Positions 47,894 through 56,994 of a stretch of DNA of 64,000 nucleotides are shown here, one piece after another (the first letter of the stretch is position 1; every line of letters starts with the position of its first letter). A program made the translations under genes and the position numbers. The DNA comes from Leptospira brenneri. Lineage in GTDB: Bacteria; Spirochaetota; Leptospiria; Leptospirales; Leptospiraceae. The DNA lies in contig NZ_NPDQ01000006.1 of assembly GCF_002812125.1 (NCBI RefSeq), positions 246,100 to 310,099 of the forward strand, given 5' to 3'. Under the pieces are notes generated by a model that was not told the DNA's origin, searched no databases, and saw only the letters and a program-made list of their open reading frames with translations.

Positions 47894-50317
47894 TTATTTG
47901 TTTGACGGTGACAAATCCTTTTTCGCCCATTTTCGGATCATGAAATCCAGGTCTCGTAAAAGGAGAGGTTTTGTCATAAAATCATCCATACCGGCAGAAA
48001 GGCATCGTTGTTTTTCTTCCTCAAGGACATTGGCGGTTAGGGCAATAATGATCGGTTGTTTTGTAATGGTTTGCGATTGGCGGATACATTTTGTAACAGT
48101 AATTCCATCCATATCAGGCATCTGAACATCCACAAATAGTAAATCGGGTTCTTCGGAACGCACCATATCCAATGTTTTTTCACCGTTCTCCGCTTGTAGG
48201 TTGGCATACCCAAGTTTTTTTAAGAATAGGTTGGAAACTTTTTGGCTAATCGGATCATCATCCGCTACCAAAATTCGGAGAGGGTATTTTTCCGCAAGAG
48301 GACTGTCCTTTGTCACTTTTGGAACTAGCTCTTGGACATCGGATGTTTTATCCGTCACAAAAGATTCTGACTTTACTTGCGAATTAAATTGAAAAGTAAA
48401 ATTAGATCCTCTTCCGTAAACACTTTGAACGGAAATCGACCCACCCATCTCTTCAATTAATTTTTTTGTAATCGCGAGGCCAAGGCCAGTCCCAATTGTT
48501 TTTTCCGTTAGATGGGAATGTACTTGTGTGAACGGTTGGAATAAATTTCCAATCCTGTCTTCTGGAATTCCTATCCCTGTATCTTTTACAGAAATTTTCA
48601 ATCGAATCGAATCCTCTTTTAAGGGAATGGTTTCGACAAGAACAGTGATAGCACCTTTTTCAGTAAACTTAACTGCGTTACTCAGTAAATTAGTTAGAAT
48701 CTGTGCAAACCTTCTTTGGTCTGTGATGAGAAATGCCGGAGGTGGATTTGAAAATTCTAATTCTATTTTTAAGTTTTGCGGATCCGATTGCGACTTAAAA
48801 AGATTGATACAATCTGTCATAAACTTCTGTAGCGGAACTGGTTCTAAGTGTAATTCAAATTGGCCAGATTCTAGTTTGGATAAATCTAAAATATCGTTGA
48901 TGAGCAGTAGAAGATTATCTCCGCTAAATTGAATTAGGTTTATATACTCTTTTTGTTCCTCTGATAAATTGGTTTGTTGTAATAACTGAGTCATACCTAA
49001 AACTCCATTCATTGGGGTTCTGATTTCATGGCTCATCGTTGAAAGAAAGGTCGTTTTAAAGTCTACTTTTGCTTCCGCATTTTCTTTTTCTTGTTTGAGT
49101 CTTTCTTTGTTTTTTAAGTTTTCTATCATCCTATCTGCAATGAAAAGAGCCTGCGAAAGACCAAAAACTAGAAAGCCGTATTGCGCAAGATAGGCGGTTC
49201 CTTTTTTTGCAAATTCAGTGAGTATGTCTAAAGAAAATAAAGACATGGTTGCAATCACCGAAAATAAAAACAAACGGCTTCCTGCTTTTTTTAGAATCAC
49301 ACCATCAATGATAGGATAGAGTAATCCAAATAGAGCAAATAGCGACAATACCAAGTGGAATGCGAGAAATTTCGAAAATGTAAGTAAGTCTAGTGGTAAT
49401 GCTAGAAATAATAAAGAGGCCACAAAAAAGTTTACGCGGTAGATGAGTTTATATTTTCCTGAATTGTAAATTTCTCTTACATACAAAGTAAAAGTAAGGT
49501 ACAATAAGACAAAACTAATCCCGTTGACCCGTACCATGATTTCATAAGCACCGAGTGGAAGGTAGTTGTATATGAATCTTGTTTCACCGATGCTTAATAA
49601 ACGAGCGGCCGCTAAAAAACATACAGTCGCAAATAGGACATGTATTTTTTCATCTCTCCAAAAAAAATATAAAACAAAATGAAAAAACGCCAGAGTGAGA
49701 AGGGATGTTAATACAAAAATATCTCTACTAATTGTTTCTAAATAGGATTTACTAATGCCGGCATGAGTCCCAAGTGAATAAGGAGTTGCCACTCCGCAGA
49801 TATGATAATGAAAACATGATATTTTTAAAGATAATTTGATTTCTTGGTTTTTGATTTCTGGTAATGCAACAGTTTGAATGTTCAGGTGAGGAGACTCTGA
49901 GGAAAAATCTTCTCCAATGATTCCCGATTTGTAAATGGTATCTTCTCCCACAGCTATTTCAAAAGCATTGCGAGTGACTCCGTTTTGGAGGTATAAGTTT
50001 CCTGTATTTTCTGGAACTAAAATTGTCAGACTTAGTTTTGCAAAACCAGCGGGGTATTTTTCAGAAGAAGAATTGGTCCAGTGTCCGGGGACGATTGTGA
50101 ACTCGCTGTCATTGGAAGTTTCCGTGGCATTCCAGTTTTTCCAATCAATCCTCCATTCTCCATTGAGTGGGACATTCCCCATGGATTCGAAATTCCAATT
50201 GCGAAGGTCGAGGACACCCTTTCCCGCCAGAGGTACATTTTCTATCCTACCAGATTCGCAGCCTAAAAGGCAAAAAATCAGGAATACAGAAAGGAAGATT
50301 GGGTTATGTATCTTCAT
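47894..50317 (-). CDS. 7TMR-DISM hybrid histidine kinase with lipoprotein-type signal
   Basis: An 807-residue sensor kinase: lipobox-like signal with Cys20 (FLIFCLLGCESG), a periplasmic 7TMR-DISM extracellular region (about 30-190), seven membrane helices (about 200-395), HisKA with His430 (STMSHEIRTPMNGVLGM), HATPase with N547, DTGIGIP (579-585) and GTGLGLAI (609-616), and a C-terminal receiver with acidic pocket D686-D688, phospho-Asp730 (FVDVQMPDMDG) and Lys783. Its partner response regulator or phosphotransfer protein is not in the window. Confidence 0.95.
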   Translation of the reverse strand: MKIHNPIFLSVFLIFCLLGCESGRIENVPLAGKGVLDLRNWNFESMGNVPLNGEWRIDWKNWNATETSNDSEFTIVPGHWTNSSSEKYPAGFAKLSLTILVPENTGNLYLQNGVTRNAFEIAVGEDTIYKSGIIGEDFSSESPHLNIQTVALPEIKNQEIKLSLKISCFHYHICGVATPYSLGTHAGISKSYLETISRDIFVLTSLLTLAFFHFVLYFFWRDEKIHVLFATVCFLAAARLLSIGETRFIYNYLPLGAYEIMVRVNGISFVLLYLTFTLYVREIYNSGKYKLIYRVNFFVASLLFLALPLDLLTFSKFLAFHLVLSLFALFGLLYPIIDGVILKKAGSRLFLFSVIATMSLFSLDILTEFAKKGTAYLAQYGFLVFGLSQALFIADRMIENLKNKERLKQEKENAEAKVDFKTTFLSTMSHEIRTPMNGVLGMTQLLQQTNLSEEQKEYINLIQFSGDNLLLLINDILDLSKLESGQFELHLEPVPLQKFMTDCINLFKSQSDPQNLKIELEFSNPPPAFLITDQRRFAQILTNLLSNAVKFTEKGAITVLVETIPLKEDSIRLKISVKDTGIGIPEDRIGNLFQPFTQVHSHLTEKTIGTGLGLAITKKLIEEMGGSISVQSVYGRGSNFTFQFNSQVKSESFVTDKTSDVQELVPKVTKDSPLAEKYPLRILVADDDPISQKVSNLFLKKLGYANLQAENGEKTLDMVRSEEPDLLFVDVQMPDMDGITVTKCIRQSQTITKQPIIIALTANVLEEEKQRCLSAGMDDFMTKPLLLRDLDFMIRKWAKKDLSPSNK

Positions 50318-50365
50318 CGCCTTCCTTTATAAGACGAAAGAAAAATATGAAATCTATATCATTAT

Positions 50366-51301
50366 TTACGAGAGTAAGAACCACCGCCTTACAAAGACAA
50401 GGGCCCAATCCCAAAAACTGGGTTTTCGTAGATATCCTAGTTTCAAAAGTGTTTCTTTGTTCTTAAATGCTTTTAGTTTATCAGGATTTACTAAATTGAA
50501 AACAGTATCAATTCGATTTTCTTTAGTAGTAAAGATTTGAACTACACTGGGTTCATCATTGGAATACCCAATGAGTGCAGGTGACCCGTTGGCATAACCA
50601 AAATAGATTTCTGTGGATTTGCTTGCTTTTGCTGTTGTTCTTGTGAGTAAGGACAAAACTCGCCTGATTCCTGGAATGGGAATTCTTGCGGCGTGGACTT
50701 TCCCCCCTCCATCCGAATAAGCGATCACGTCTTCTTTTAATAATTTTGTGAGAGTTTTTGTGTCTTGGTTGTAACAGGCAAAACTAAATTCGAGTAATAA
50801 TTTTGAATGGAGTTTTGGATCTGGTTCAAATTTTTTCTTTCGTGATTGAATGGCGGACCGAGCACGCCTGAGTATCTGACGGCAATTTTCTGAATTTTTA
50901 CCAACGATATTAGAAATGAATTCATAATCAAAATCGAAAAGTTCCCTTAATATAAAGACGGCCCTTTCTGTTGGATTCAAAGTTTCTAGAATCACAAGAA
51001 ATGCAAAATTAATTTTTTCATCATCAAAACCATCTGCTGTTTCTGGTATTGGCTCTGGTAAGTAAGGCCCGATATAAGTTTCTTTTTTTCTAGATGCTTT
51101 TTTTAAAAGATCAAATGCGAGTCTTGCTGCGATACTTCCCAAATATGATTTATGGTTTTGAATTTTAGATTTTTCGGCGGAGAGCCATCTAAGATAACTC
51201 TCCTGAACAATATCCTCTGCATCCACATAACTTCCAGTAATGCGGTATGCAATTGAAAACAGATAATGTTTCCATTCTAAAAAAAGATCTAGGTCATTCA
51301 T
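50366..51301 (-). CDS. ECF41-type sigma factor (SigJ-like)
   Basis: A 311-residue sigma factor with regions 2 (DAEDIVQESYLRWLSAEKSK) and 4, followed by the ECF41 signatures: linker YIGPYLPEPIPE, DGGGKVHAA in the SnoaL-like C-terminal domain, and NPDKLKAF. ECF41 factors are usually controlled by this C-terminal domain rather than by a separate anti-sigma. About 30 further residues follow NPDKL, ending WALVFVRRWFLLS, longer than the usual end. Overlaps the FAD oxidoreductase gene by four bases. Confidence 0.95.
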   Translation of the reverse strand: MNDLDLFLEWKHYLFSIAYRITGSYVDAEDIVQESYLRWLSAEKSKIQNHKSYLGSIAARLAFDLLKKASRKKETYIGPYLPEPIPETADGFDDEKINFAFLVILETLNPTERAVFILRELFDFDYEFISNIVGKNSENCRQILRRARSAIQSRKKKFEPDPKLHSKLLLEFSFACYNQDTKTLTKLLKEDVIAYSDGGGKVHAARIPIPGIRRVLSLLTRTTAKASKSTEIYFGYANGSPALIGYSNDEPSVVQIFTTKENRIDTVFNLVNPDKLKAFKNKETLLKLGYLRKPSFWDWALVFVRRWFLLS

Positions 51302-52479
51302 GTGACCAAACCTCCCACAGGTAAGGACTCAGAAACTACTTTCTTTTCCGTAAGGATTGGGTTTCCTTTCGGCCAAAAATAAAACCTGAATGGAAGTTTT
51401 TTCTCCAGTATCAGTGAAACAATCGTGAATTTACAGACGAGTTCCTTCATCCACGCACCCCATTTGCCTTTGATGATCCATTCTTTTGCTTTGTCATTTC
51501 CTTCTGTGAGTTGGATCATCCCAACGTTTCTTCCCAAGGAGATACATCTTCCAAAAAATTGAAATGAAAAAGGAGAAAGTTTTTTTCCACGAGTTAAATT
51601 CGCTAAATGATCTGCAACATAAGCTCCCATCGGCAACGCGGTCACACAACCCATACGTAAAATCGAATTTTCCAAATAAGCAGAATCACCTGCAACAAAA
51701 ACTTCAGGAAAATCGAGAGAACGTAAAAATGGATCTACATAAATTTGATTTTGTGAATTGGTTCTAAACCCTGATTCTTTAAGTAAAGAAGGGCTTTGAA
51801 ATCCAGTGCAGTTCAAAATACTATCAAAGGAAAGTTTTGTTTTATTTCCAAATCGAATTTCGTTTCCTTCGATTGACTCTATATTCATTTGATCTAAAAT
51901 TTGAATCTTATTTTCTAAAAAAACAGACCTCATATAATCTTTTCCTTTTTTAGAAAATGAAGAAGCAAATGGATTTCTGTCTATGATTGTTACTTTGGAA
52001 TTTGGATGAAAATGTTTCCATTCGGTCGCCATCTCGATTCCAGTCAGCCCAGTTCCAATAATACCAAGGTTTTGAATTTTTGAATTGTCTTTCTTTTTTA
52101 GAAATTCAAATACCGCTCCTCTCGATTGGATGGAGTTTTCATTTGGATTCAGCGAACGAATTTGAGAACTCCCAAGGGTAATGATTAAATAGTCATAACT
52201 AATTTTTTGATCGGTTGTCCCAACTTTTACTAGTTTTTCTTTGGGAAAAATTTCTGTTACTTTTGTTTGCAGGAAACTAACATTTGTTCGTAGAAATTCT
52301 CTGATGTTTCGTTCTTTTGTTTGTCCAGAAGATGCCATTTCATGGAAACGAATCCTTTCTTGAAAACTGGAGGATTCAGAGATTAAAGTAATTTCAGAAT
52401 CTTTGATTTGTTTGTCTAAACGGTTTGCAGCAATAATTCCTGCATACCCTCCACCTAAAATGAGTATTTTTGGTTTCAT
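51298..52479 (-). CDS. NAD(P)/FAD-dependent oxidoreductase (NDH-2-like)
   Basis: A 393-residue flavoprotein with N-terminal FAD motif ILGGGYAGIIAANRL, a second dinucleotide site GIIGTGLTGIEMATEW, and a C-terminal VFVAGDSAYLENSILRMGCV FAD contact. It resembles type II NADH dehydrogenases or FAD-dependent pyridine nucleotide reductases. Translationally coupled to the ECF41 sigma gene, and such oxidoreductases are typical ECF41 neighbours and targets. Confidence 0.93.
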   Translation of the reverse strand: MKPKILILGGGYAGIIAANRLDKQIKDSEITLISESSSFQERIRFHEMASSGQTKERNIREFLRTNVSFLQTKVTEIFPKEKLVKVGTTDQKISYDYLIITLGSSQIRSLNPNENSIQSRGAVFEFLKKKDNSKIQNLGIIGTGLTGIEMATEWKHFHPNSKVTIIDRNPFASSFSKKGKDYMRSVFLENKIQILDQMNIESIEGNEIRFGNKTKLSFDSILNCTGFQSPSLLKESGFRTNSQNQIYVDPFLRSLDFPEVFVAGDSAYLENSILRMGCVTALPMGAYVADHLANLTRGKKLSPFSFQFFGRCISLGRNVGMIQLTEGNDKAKEWIIKGKWGAWMKELVCKFTIVSLILEKKLPFRFYFWPKGNPILTEKKVVSESLPVGGLVT

Positions 52480-52581
52480 ATTCTACCTCGCAGTAAAGAC
52501 GAGATAGGCCTTTCTGTTTGTGACAAGGTTTTACAAAAAATTTAGGCTTGATTTAACGCTTGATACTTTCTAGAATCGCTC

Positions 52582-53835
52582 ATGCAGAAAATGAGTTGGA
52601 AATTGTTTTTCTTTTTTACTGGTATTTTAGTTTTTACACCATTTTTCTCTATTTTTTCTCAAGGTTTTGATCGGGGAAAAATAATTTTTTTCGGAAACGG
52701 TGCCTTAGGTTTGGGTGATAATTCAGGAACCATGGAGAAGAAAGTAGAACAAACAAACTCTCCTAACTTTTTAATGGTGAATTCTCCTTACACAACAGCA
52801 GCTTCTACTTTTGCAAATTATCTCGTTTTACAAAGGCTCGTTGACCAACGGACTGAGCTTACCAGTAGAACGGGAGAATTGGGATTTGAATACGGGGTTT
52901 TTCGTTATTTTGGGATTGGACTTTCCGTTTCGAACCAAACCATTACTTCTTCTAGTTTTAGAGTGATTGACGAGAGACAGATTATTTTATTTTCCCTACT
53001 GGCCACGGATTATGGAACCATGTTAAATCGTTTGAACCATGGTGACATTTATGATACAGTCTTACAAAAGAAACGAGATGTCTTTAATGCAACATCAGGT
53101 GATTTGAGTTTGTTTTTTCACTTTAAACCAAATGATCCATTTGATCCATACATTCGGATTGGCGGTGGGTCTGGGTACGAAGCATTGTTTGGTGGTGCTA
53201 CCAATCGGGTATTTGGTGCCATTGGCTTTCGTCAATATTTGAGTGAACGGTTTTTTATTAATGCAGAGTTAGAACATTCCAATGTATATATGGTTCATTA
53301 TAAAGTGCCAAATTCAGGACATCGGAATAAAGGAAACTTCGAAGAAACTTTTTTTAAGTTTGGAATGGGTATGTCATTTTCTCTTTTCGGACCGGATCTT
53401 CCTCAACCCGAAAAAAAACTGACAACAGTGGCTGATACAATCGCTCAAGAACTCCCTTCGCAACCTAAGGAACCTGAATCAGATATTAAATTAGATCGTT
53501 TTGTTTTCCTTGCGAGTGAAATCTTTGATTTGCCAACAAGTAGAATTCATTTAGAAGGTAGAGCCAGATTGGATGCAATTGCTCGCAGTTTGGAAAATGA
53601 ATACAAAGATTTTGATGTCCAAGTGATTACTTATACAACTCCCTTCAGGGAAGATGTTCCTGGGAATTATGAAAACTATGATTTGGGATTTGAACGTTCA
53701 CAAGCCATATCCCGAATCCTTCGCGAAAAAGGTGTCAACTCGAAAAGGATTATTGATTCCACCCAAGGATCGGCTATGTATACTGTTGATTCAAGAGAGA
53801 AGGTGGTGATTGAACTTAGAAAAAAGAATAAATAA
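52582..53835 (+). CDS. OmpA-family outer membrane protein
   Basis: A 417-residue protein: signal peptide (about 1-26, ending SIFSQG), an N-terminal beta-barrel-like region (about 27-270), a Pro/Thr/Glu linker (about 275-300), and a C-terminal OmpA/MotB-like peptidoglycan-binding domain with IHLEGRARLDAIARSL and the DxxLGFERSQAISRIL motif. The domain should tether the outer membrane to peptidoglycan. Divergent from the FAD oxidoreductase, convergent with mqo. Confidence 0.9.
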   Translation: MQKMSWKLFFFFTGILVFTPFFSIFSQGFDRGKIIFFGNGALGLGDNSGTMEKKVEQTNSPNFLMVNSPYTTAASTFANYLVLQRLVDQRTELTSRTGELGFEYGVFRYFGIGLSVSNQTITSSSFRVIDERQIILFSLLATDYGTMLNRLNHGDIYDTVLQKKRDVFNATSGDLSLFFHFKPNDPFDPYIRIGGGSGYEALFGGATNRVFGAIGFRQYLSERFFINAELEHSNVYMVHYKVPNSGHRNKGNFEETFFKFGMGMSFSLFGPDLPQPEKKLTTVADTIAQELPSQPKEPESDIKLDRFVFLASEIFDLPTSRIHLEGRARLDAIARSLENEYKDFDVQVITYTTPFREDVPGNYENYDLGFERSQAISRILREKGVNSKRIIDSTQGSAMYTVDSREKVVIELRKKNK

Positions 53836-53865
53836 TTTTTTCTAAGTTTAAATCCATTCAGCTAA

Positions 53866-55389
53866 TCATACTTTGGAGCCAACACTCGCCTCTCGGTTTA
53901 GTTCCAGAAGTTCTTCGGTTCTTTTTCTGCTTTCTGCACAAAGATTCGGATTGTCTTTCATGGATTCTCCGAAACTAGGAATCATTGTTTTTAATTTAGT
54001 TTTCCATTCTGTTGATTGCATTTCTTTGGGAAAACAATCGGTAAGCACTTCTAACATGATGGAAACAGAAGTCGAAGCACCGGGGCTTGCACCTAACAAA
54101 GCGGCAAGAGATCCATCTTTTGCGGAAACCACTTCGGTTCCGAATTCCAAAACTCCACCTTCTTCTTCATCTTTTTTGATTACCTGAACTCTTTGGCCTG
54201 CTACTACTAATTCCCAATCTTCTGATTTTACTTCTGGGAAGTATTCTTTCAGTGCGGTTATACGATCTTCATGGGATTGCATGGCTTGGCTGATTAAGTA
54301 TTTAGTTAAAGGTAAGTTGTGCATTCCTGCTGATAACATGGGGAAAATGTTATCAAATTCTAATGACTTTACTAAATCAAGGTAAGATCCTTTTTTTAAG
54401 AATTTGGTCGTAAAACCAGCATAAGGTCCAAATAATAATTCTTTTTTGCCTTCGATGATTCTTGTGTCTAAGTGAGGGACGGACATGGGGGGAGAACCAA
54501 CATTTGCTTTTCCATATACTTTAGCAAAATGTTGTTTGATCACATCTCGATTGCGGCAACGCAACCACTGTCCACTCACTGGAAATCCACCAAACCCAGC
54601 GGCTTCTGGGATGTCAGATTTTTCTAAAAGCGGAAGACTTCCCCCGCCGGCGCCGATAAAAACAAACTTAGCTTCGTGGTGTTCTTTTTCATGTGTCTGG
54701 ATATTATTTGAAGTTAGGTGCCAAAATCCATTCTCGCTCCGTTCCAAATCTTTCACATCTTCAAAATAATGTACATGGACATCCGGAAAACTTTCTAAAT
54801 AACGAAACATTGCCCTTGTTAAGGTTCCGAAGTTCACATCGGTTCCTAATTCCATCTTGGTGGCGGCTAGTGGTTCTGAGTTGTCTCTACCTTTCATGAC
54901 AAGGGGAAGCCATTCGGTAAGAGTGTCCTTATCTTCTGTATAAACTAGGTCCTTAAATAATTCATATTTTTTTAAGGCATCAAAACGCTTTCTAAGGAAA
55001 GATACATTTTCTTCTCCCCAAACAAAACTATAATGAGGAACGGAATGAATAAATTCATCAGCATCTAAAATTCGTTTATTACCTGCAAGATAACCCCAAA
55101 ACTCTTTTGAAATTTCGAACCATTCTGCGATTTGTAAGGCTTTTTTTGTTTGGATGGAACCATCTTCGTTTTCAATTGTATAATTTAATTCGCAAAAGGC
55201 AGAATGTCCGGTACCGGCATTGTTCCAGGCATTCGAACTTTCACGAGCGGCGGCGTCTAATCTTTCTAGTACAGTGATGGTTAGGTGAGGGGCTAATTCT
55301 TTTAAAAGAACTCCTAGGGTGGCACTCATAATTCCTGCACCGATGAGTATGACATCGGATTTTGTTCTAACTGTATCTTTTTCTTTCAT
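53866..55389 (-). CDS. mqo: malate:quinone oxidoreductase
   Basis: Membrane-associated FAD enzyme oxidising malate to oxaloacetate with quinone as acceptor. The 507-residue protein (start at ATG 55387-55389, behind GAAGG; a TTG at 55416 lacks such a site) has LIGAGIMSATLGVLLKEL, then RESSNAWNNAGTGHSAFCE, and the C-terminal GASPGASTSVSIMLEVL, all Mqo features. Complements the TCA genes gltA and sucAB-lpdA in the window. Confidence 0.96.
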   Translation of the reverse strand: MKEKDTVRTKSDVILIGAGIMSATLGVLLKELAPHLTITVLERLDAAARESSNAWNNAGTGHSAFCELNYTIENEDGSIQTKKALQIAEWFEISKEFWGYLAGNKRILDADEFIHSVPHYSFVWGEENVSFLRKRFDALKKYELFKDLVYTEDKDTLTEWLPLVMKGRDNSEPLAATKMELGTDVNFGTLTRAMFRYLESFPDVHVHYFEDVKDLERSENGFWHLTSNNIQTHEKEHHEAKFVFIGAGGGSLPLLEKSDIPEAAGFGGFPVSGQWLRCRNRDVIKQHFAKVYGKANVGSPPMSVPHLDTRIIEGKKELLFGPYAGFTTKFLKKGSYLDLVKSLEFDNIFPMLSAGMHNLPLTKYLISQAMQSHEDRITALKEYFPEVKSEDWELVVAGQRVQVIKKDEEEGGVLEFGTEVVSAKDGSLAALLGASPGASTSVSIMLEVLTDCFPKEMQSTEWKTKLKTMIPSFGESMKDNPNLCAESRKRTEELLELNREASVGSKV

Positions 55390-55458
55390 CCTAACCTTCT
55401 GTAAAAATATTGACAACTTTCCTGATTTTCCCCCTGTCCAAAGGATAGGGTAATTTGA

Positions 55459-56655
55459 TTGAAAGCATTCTTCGTATTTTTGTCCGTTCTCACATCCTTA
55501 CTCGGATTTATCTATTATTATTCTACTTATCGTTTAATCTCAGGACTTTCACTGAATGGACCGGTGGTGACTCTGATTTTGTTTGGGATTGGAGCCCTCG
55601 TACTACTTGTACCCTTGACTTATGTTTTGAGTCGCACCTCGAAAAGGGAAAAAACCCAAACCTTTTTTTCCTACCTCACCTTCACGAACTTTGGATTCTT
55701 TTCTATTTTGTTCACTTTGGTCCTTCTTATGGATTTACTCCGCCTGGTGGACCTAGGGATCGTAACGGAATATTCACAAGTTTTGTTTTCTAGTTTACTT
55801 CGTCTTGGTTTTCCTCTCGACGGAGTGACCGAAGTTAAAAATTTCAGTCTGGCCTTTTCTACCATCGTAGTGGCCACAGCTCTTAGCTCTCTTGGTTTTT
55901 TTAATGCTCATGTTCGGTTGCAATACAAACGAGTGAAGATCCCTGTCGAACATTTACATCCTGATTTAGATCAGTTTAAAATTGTACAAATCTCTGATGT
56001 CCATATTGGTCCTACCATCAAAACTAAGTTTTTGAATCGTGTTGTGAAAAAGATCAATTTACAGAATCCGGATGTGGTTGTGATTACAGGAGATTTGGTG
56101 GATGGGCCGGCAGCCACTCTCAAACACCACTTACAGCCATTAAGAGATATTCAATCAAAATACGGAACATTTTATGTTACAGGAAATCATGAATACTATT
56201 CGGGAGTTCTTTCTTGGTTACCAGAAATTGAAAAATTAGGGATTAAAATTTTATTGAATGGGAACCAGATGCTCTCAGTAGGAAATGCCAAGTTACTTAT
56301 GGCAGGTGTGACTGATCTAACCGCGGGTTCAATGATCAAATCTCACCAAACAGATCCTAAACGAGCCATGGAAGGTGGAGAAAATTCTGATTACAAAATT
56401 CTTCTGGCACACCAACCCAATAGCATCTACGAAGCAAACGAAGTTGGTTTTGACTTACAAATCTCTGGACATACTCATGGTGGACAATTTTTTCCTGGAA
56501 ATATTTTGATTTACTTAGCTCAAAAATTTGTCTCCGGCTTACATCGATACAAGAATATACAAATTTATGTGAGCAGAGGAACGGGGTATTGGGGTCCTCC
56601 TTTTCGTTTGGGTGCTCCTTCTGAAGTTTCTGTTTTGGAACTTCAGTCCGTCTAA
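55459..56655 (+). CDS. membrane metallophosphoesterase (calcineurin-like)
   Basis: A 398-residue protein, TTG start at 55459 behind an AGGG-type site, with four or five N-terminal membrane helices (about 1-150) and a C-terminal calcineurin-like phosphoesterase domain: ISDVHIGPT, VVITGDLVDGP, YVTGNHEYYSG and ISGHTHGGQFFPG supply the five metal-binding motifs. This YaeI/LpxH-related architecture suggests a phospholipid or sugar-phosphate substrate at the membrane. Confidence 0.92.
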   Translation: MKAFFVFLSVLTSLLGFIYYYSTYRLISGLSLNGPVVTLILFGIGALVLLVPLTYVLSRTSKREKTQTFFSYLTFTNFGFFSILFTLVLLMDLLRLVDLGIVTEYSQVLFSSLLRLGFPLDGVTEVKNFSLAFSTIVVATALSSLGFFNAHVRLQYKRVKIPVEHLHPDLDQFKIVQISDVHIGPTIKTKFLNRVVKKINLQNPDVVVITGDLVDGPAATLKHHLQPLRDIQSKYGTFYVTGNHEYYSGVLSWLPEIEKLGIKILLNGNQMLSVGNAKLLMAGVTDLTAGSMIKSHQTDPKRAMEGGENSDYKILLAHQPNSIYEANEVGFDLQISGHTHGGQFFPGNILIYLAQKFVSGLHRYKNIQIYVSRGTGYWGPPFRLGAPSEVSVLELQSV

Positions 56656-56791
56656 GTATCAATCGTTTTTTTTGTAATCAATATTTGATACTTGTGATTT
56701 GAATCCGGATACCACCTGATATTCGTAGTTTATCTTTTTAAATATCCTTTATACATCATGTTTCTATTGGTTGGTCTTAAAAAAAATAAAT

Positions 56792-56878
56792 GCGCCAAGG
56801 ATCGACCGAGCGTCCCGTCGAGGGAGAGCCTGGTCGGGAATCAAAAAGATTTTTATTTTAGATTTCTTTTCGAGGCGC
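56792..56878 (+). ncRNA. possible structured RNA upstream of the six-helix chemoreceptor
   Basis: In a 339-base gap of otherwise AT-rich DNA, GCGCC (56792-56796) can pair with GGCGC (56874-56878), enclosing CGACC (56803-56807) with GGTCG (56832-56836) and an inner TCCC/GGGA hairpin (56813-56816, 56822-56825). The nested helices and local GC-richness are unusual here. It does not match any riboswitch consensus I recall. It could be a 5' leader of the next gene. Hand-drawn pairing only. Confidence 0.35.
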
Positions 56879-56994
56879 CCCCTAAAAAAAAGAACGAGTT
56901 CAAGGATTGGTTCGTGTGAAAAAAAATGTGAAAGTAGGTGAAGTCTCTTTGCGTTTTAGAAATAATTGACAAACAAATTAGCAGGAAATGAGAA

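Noticed and set aside
56967..56973. TTGACA near 56968 as a promoter
   Set aside because: It lies within about 27 bases of the chemoreceptor start, leaving no room for a -10 box and leader.
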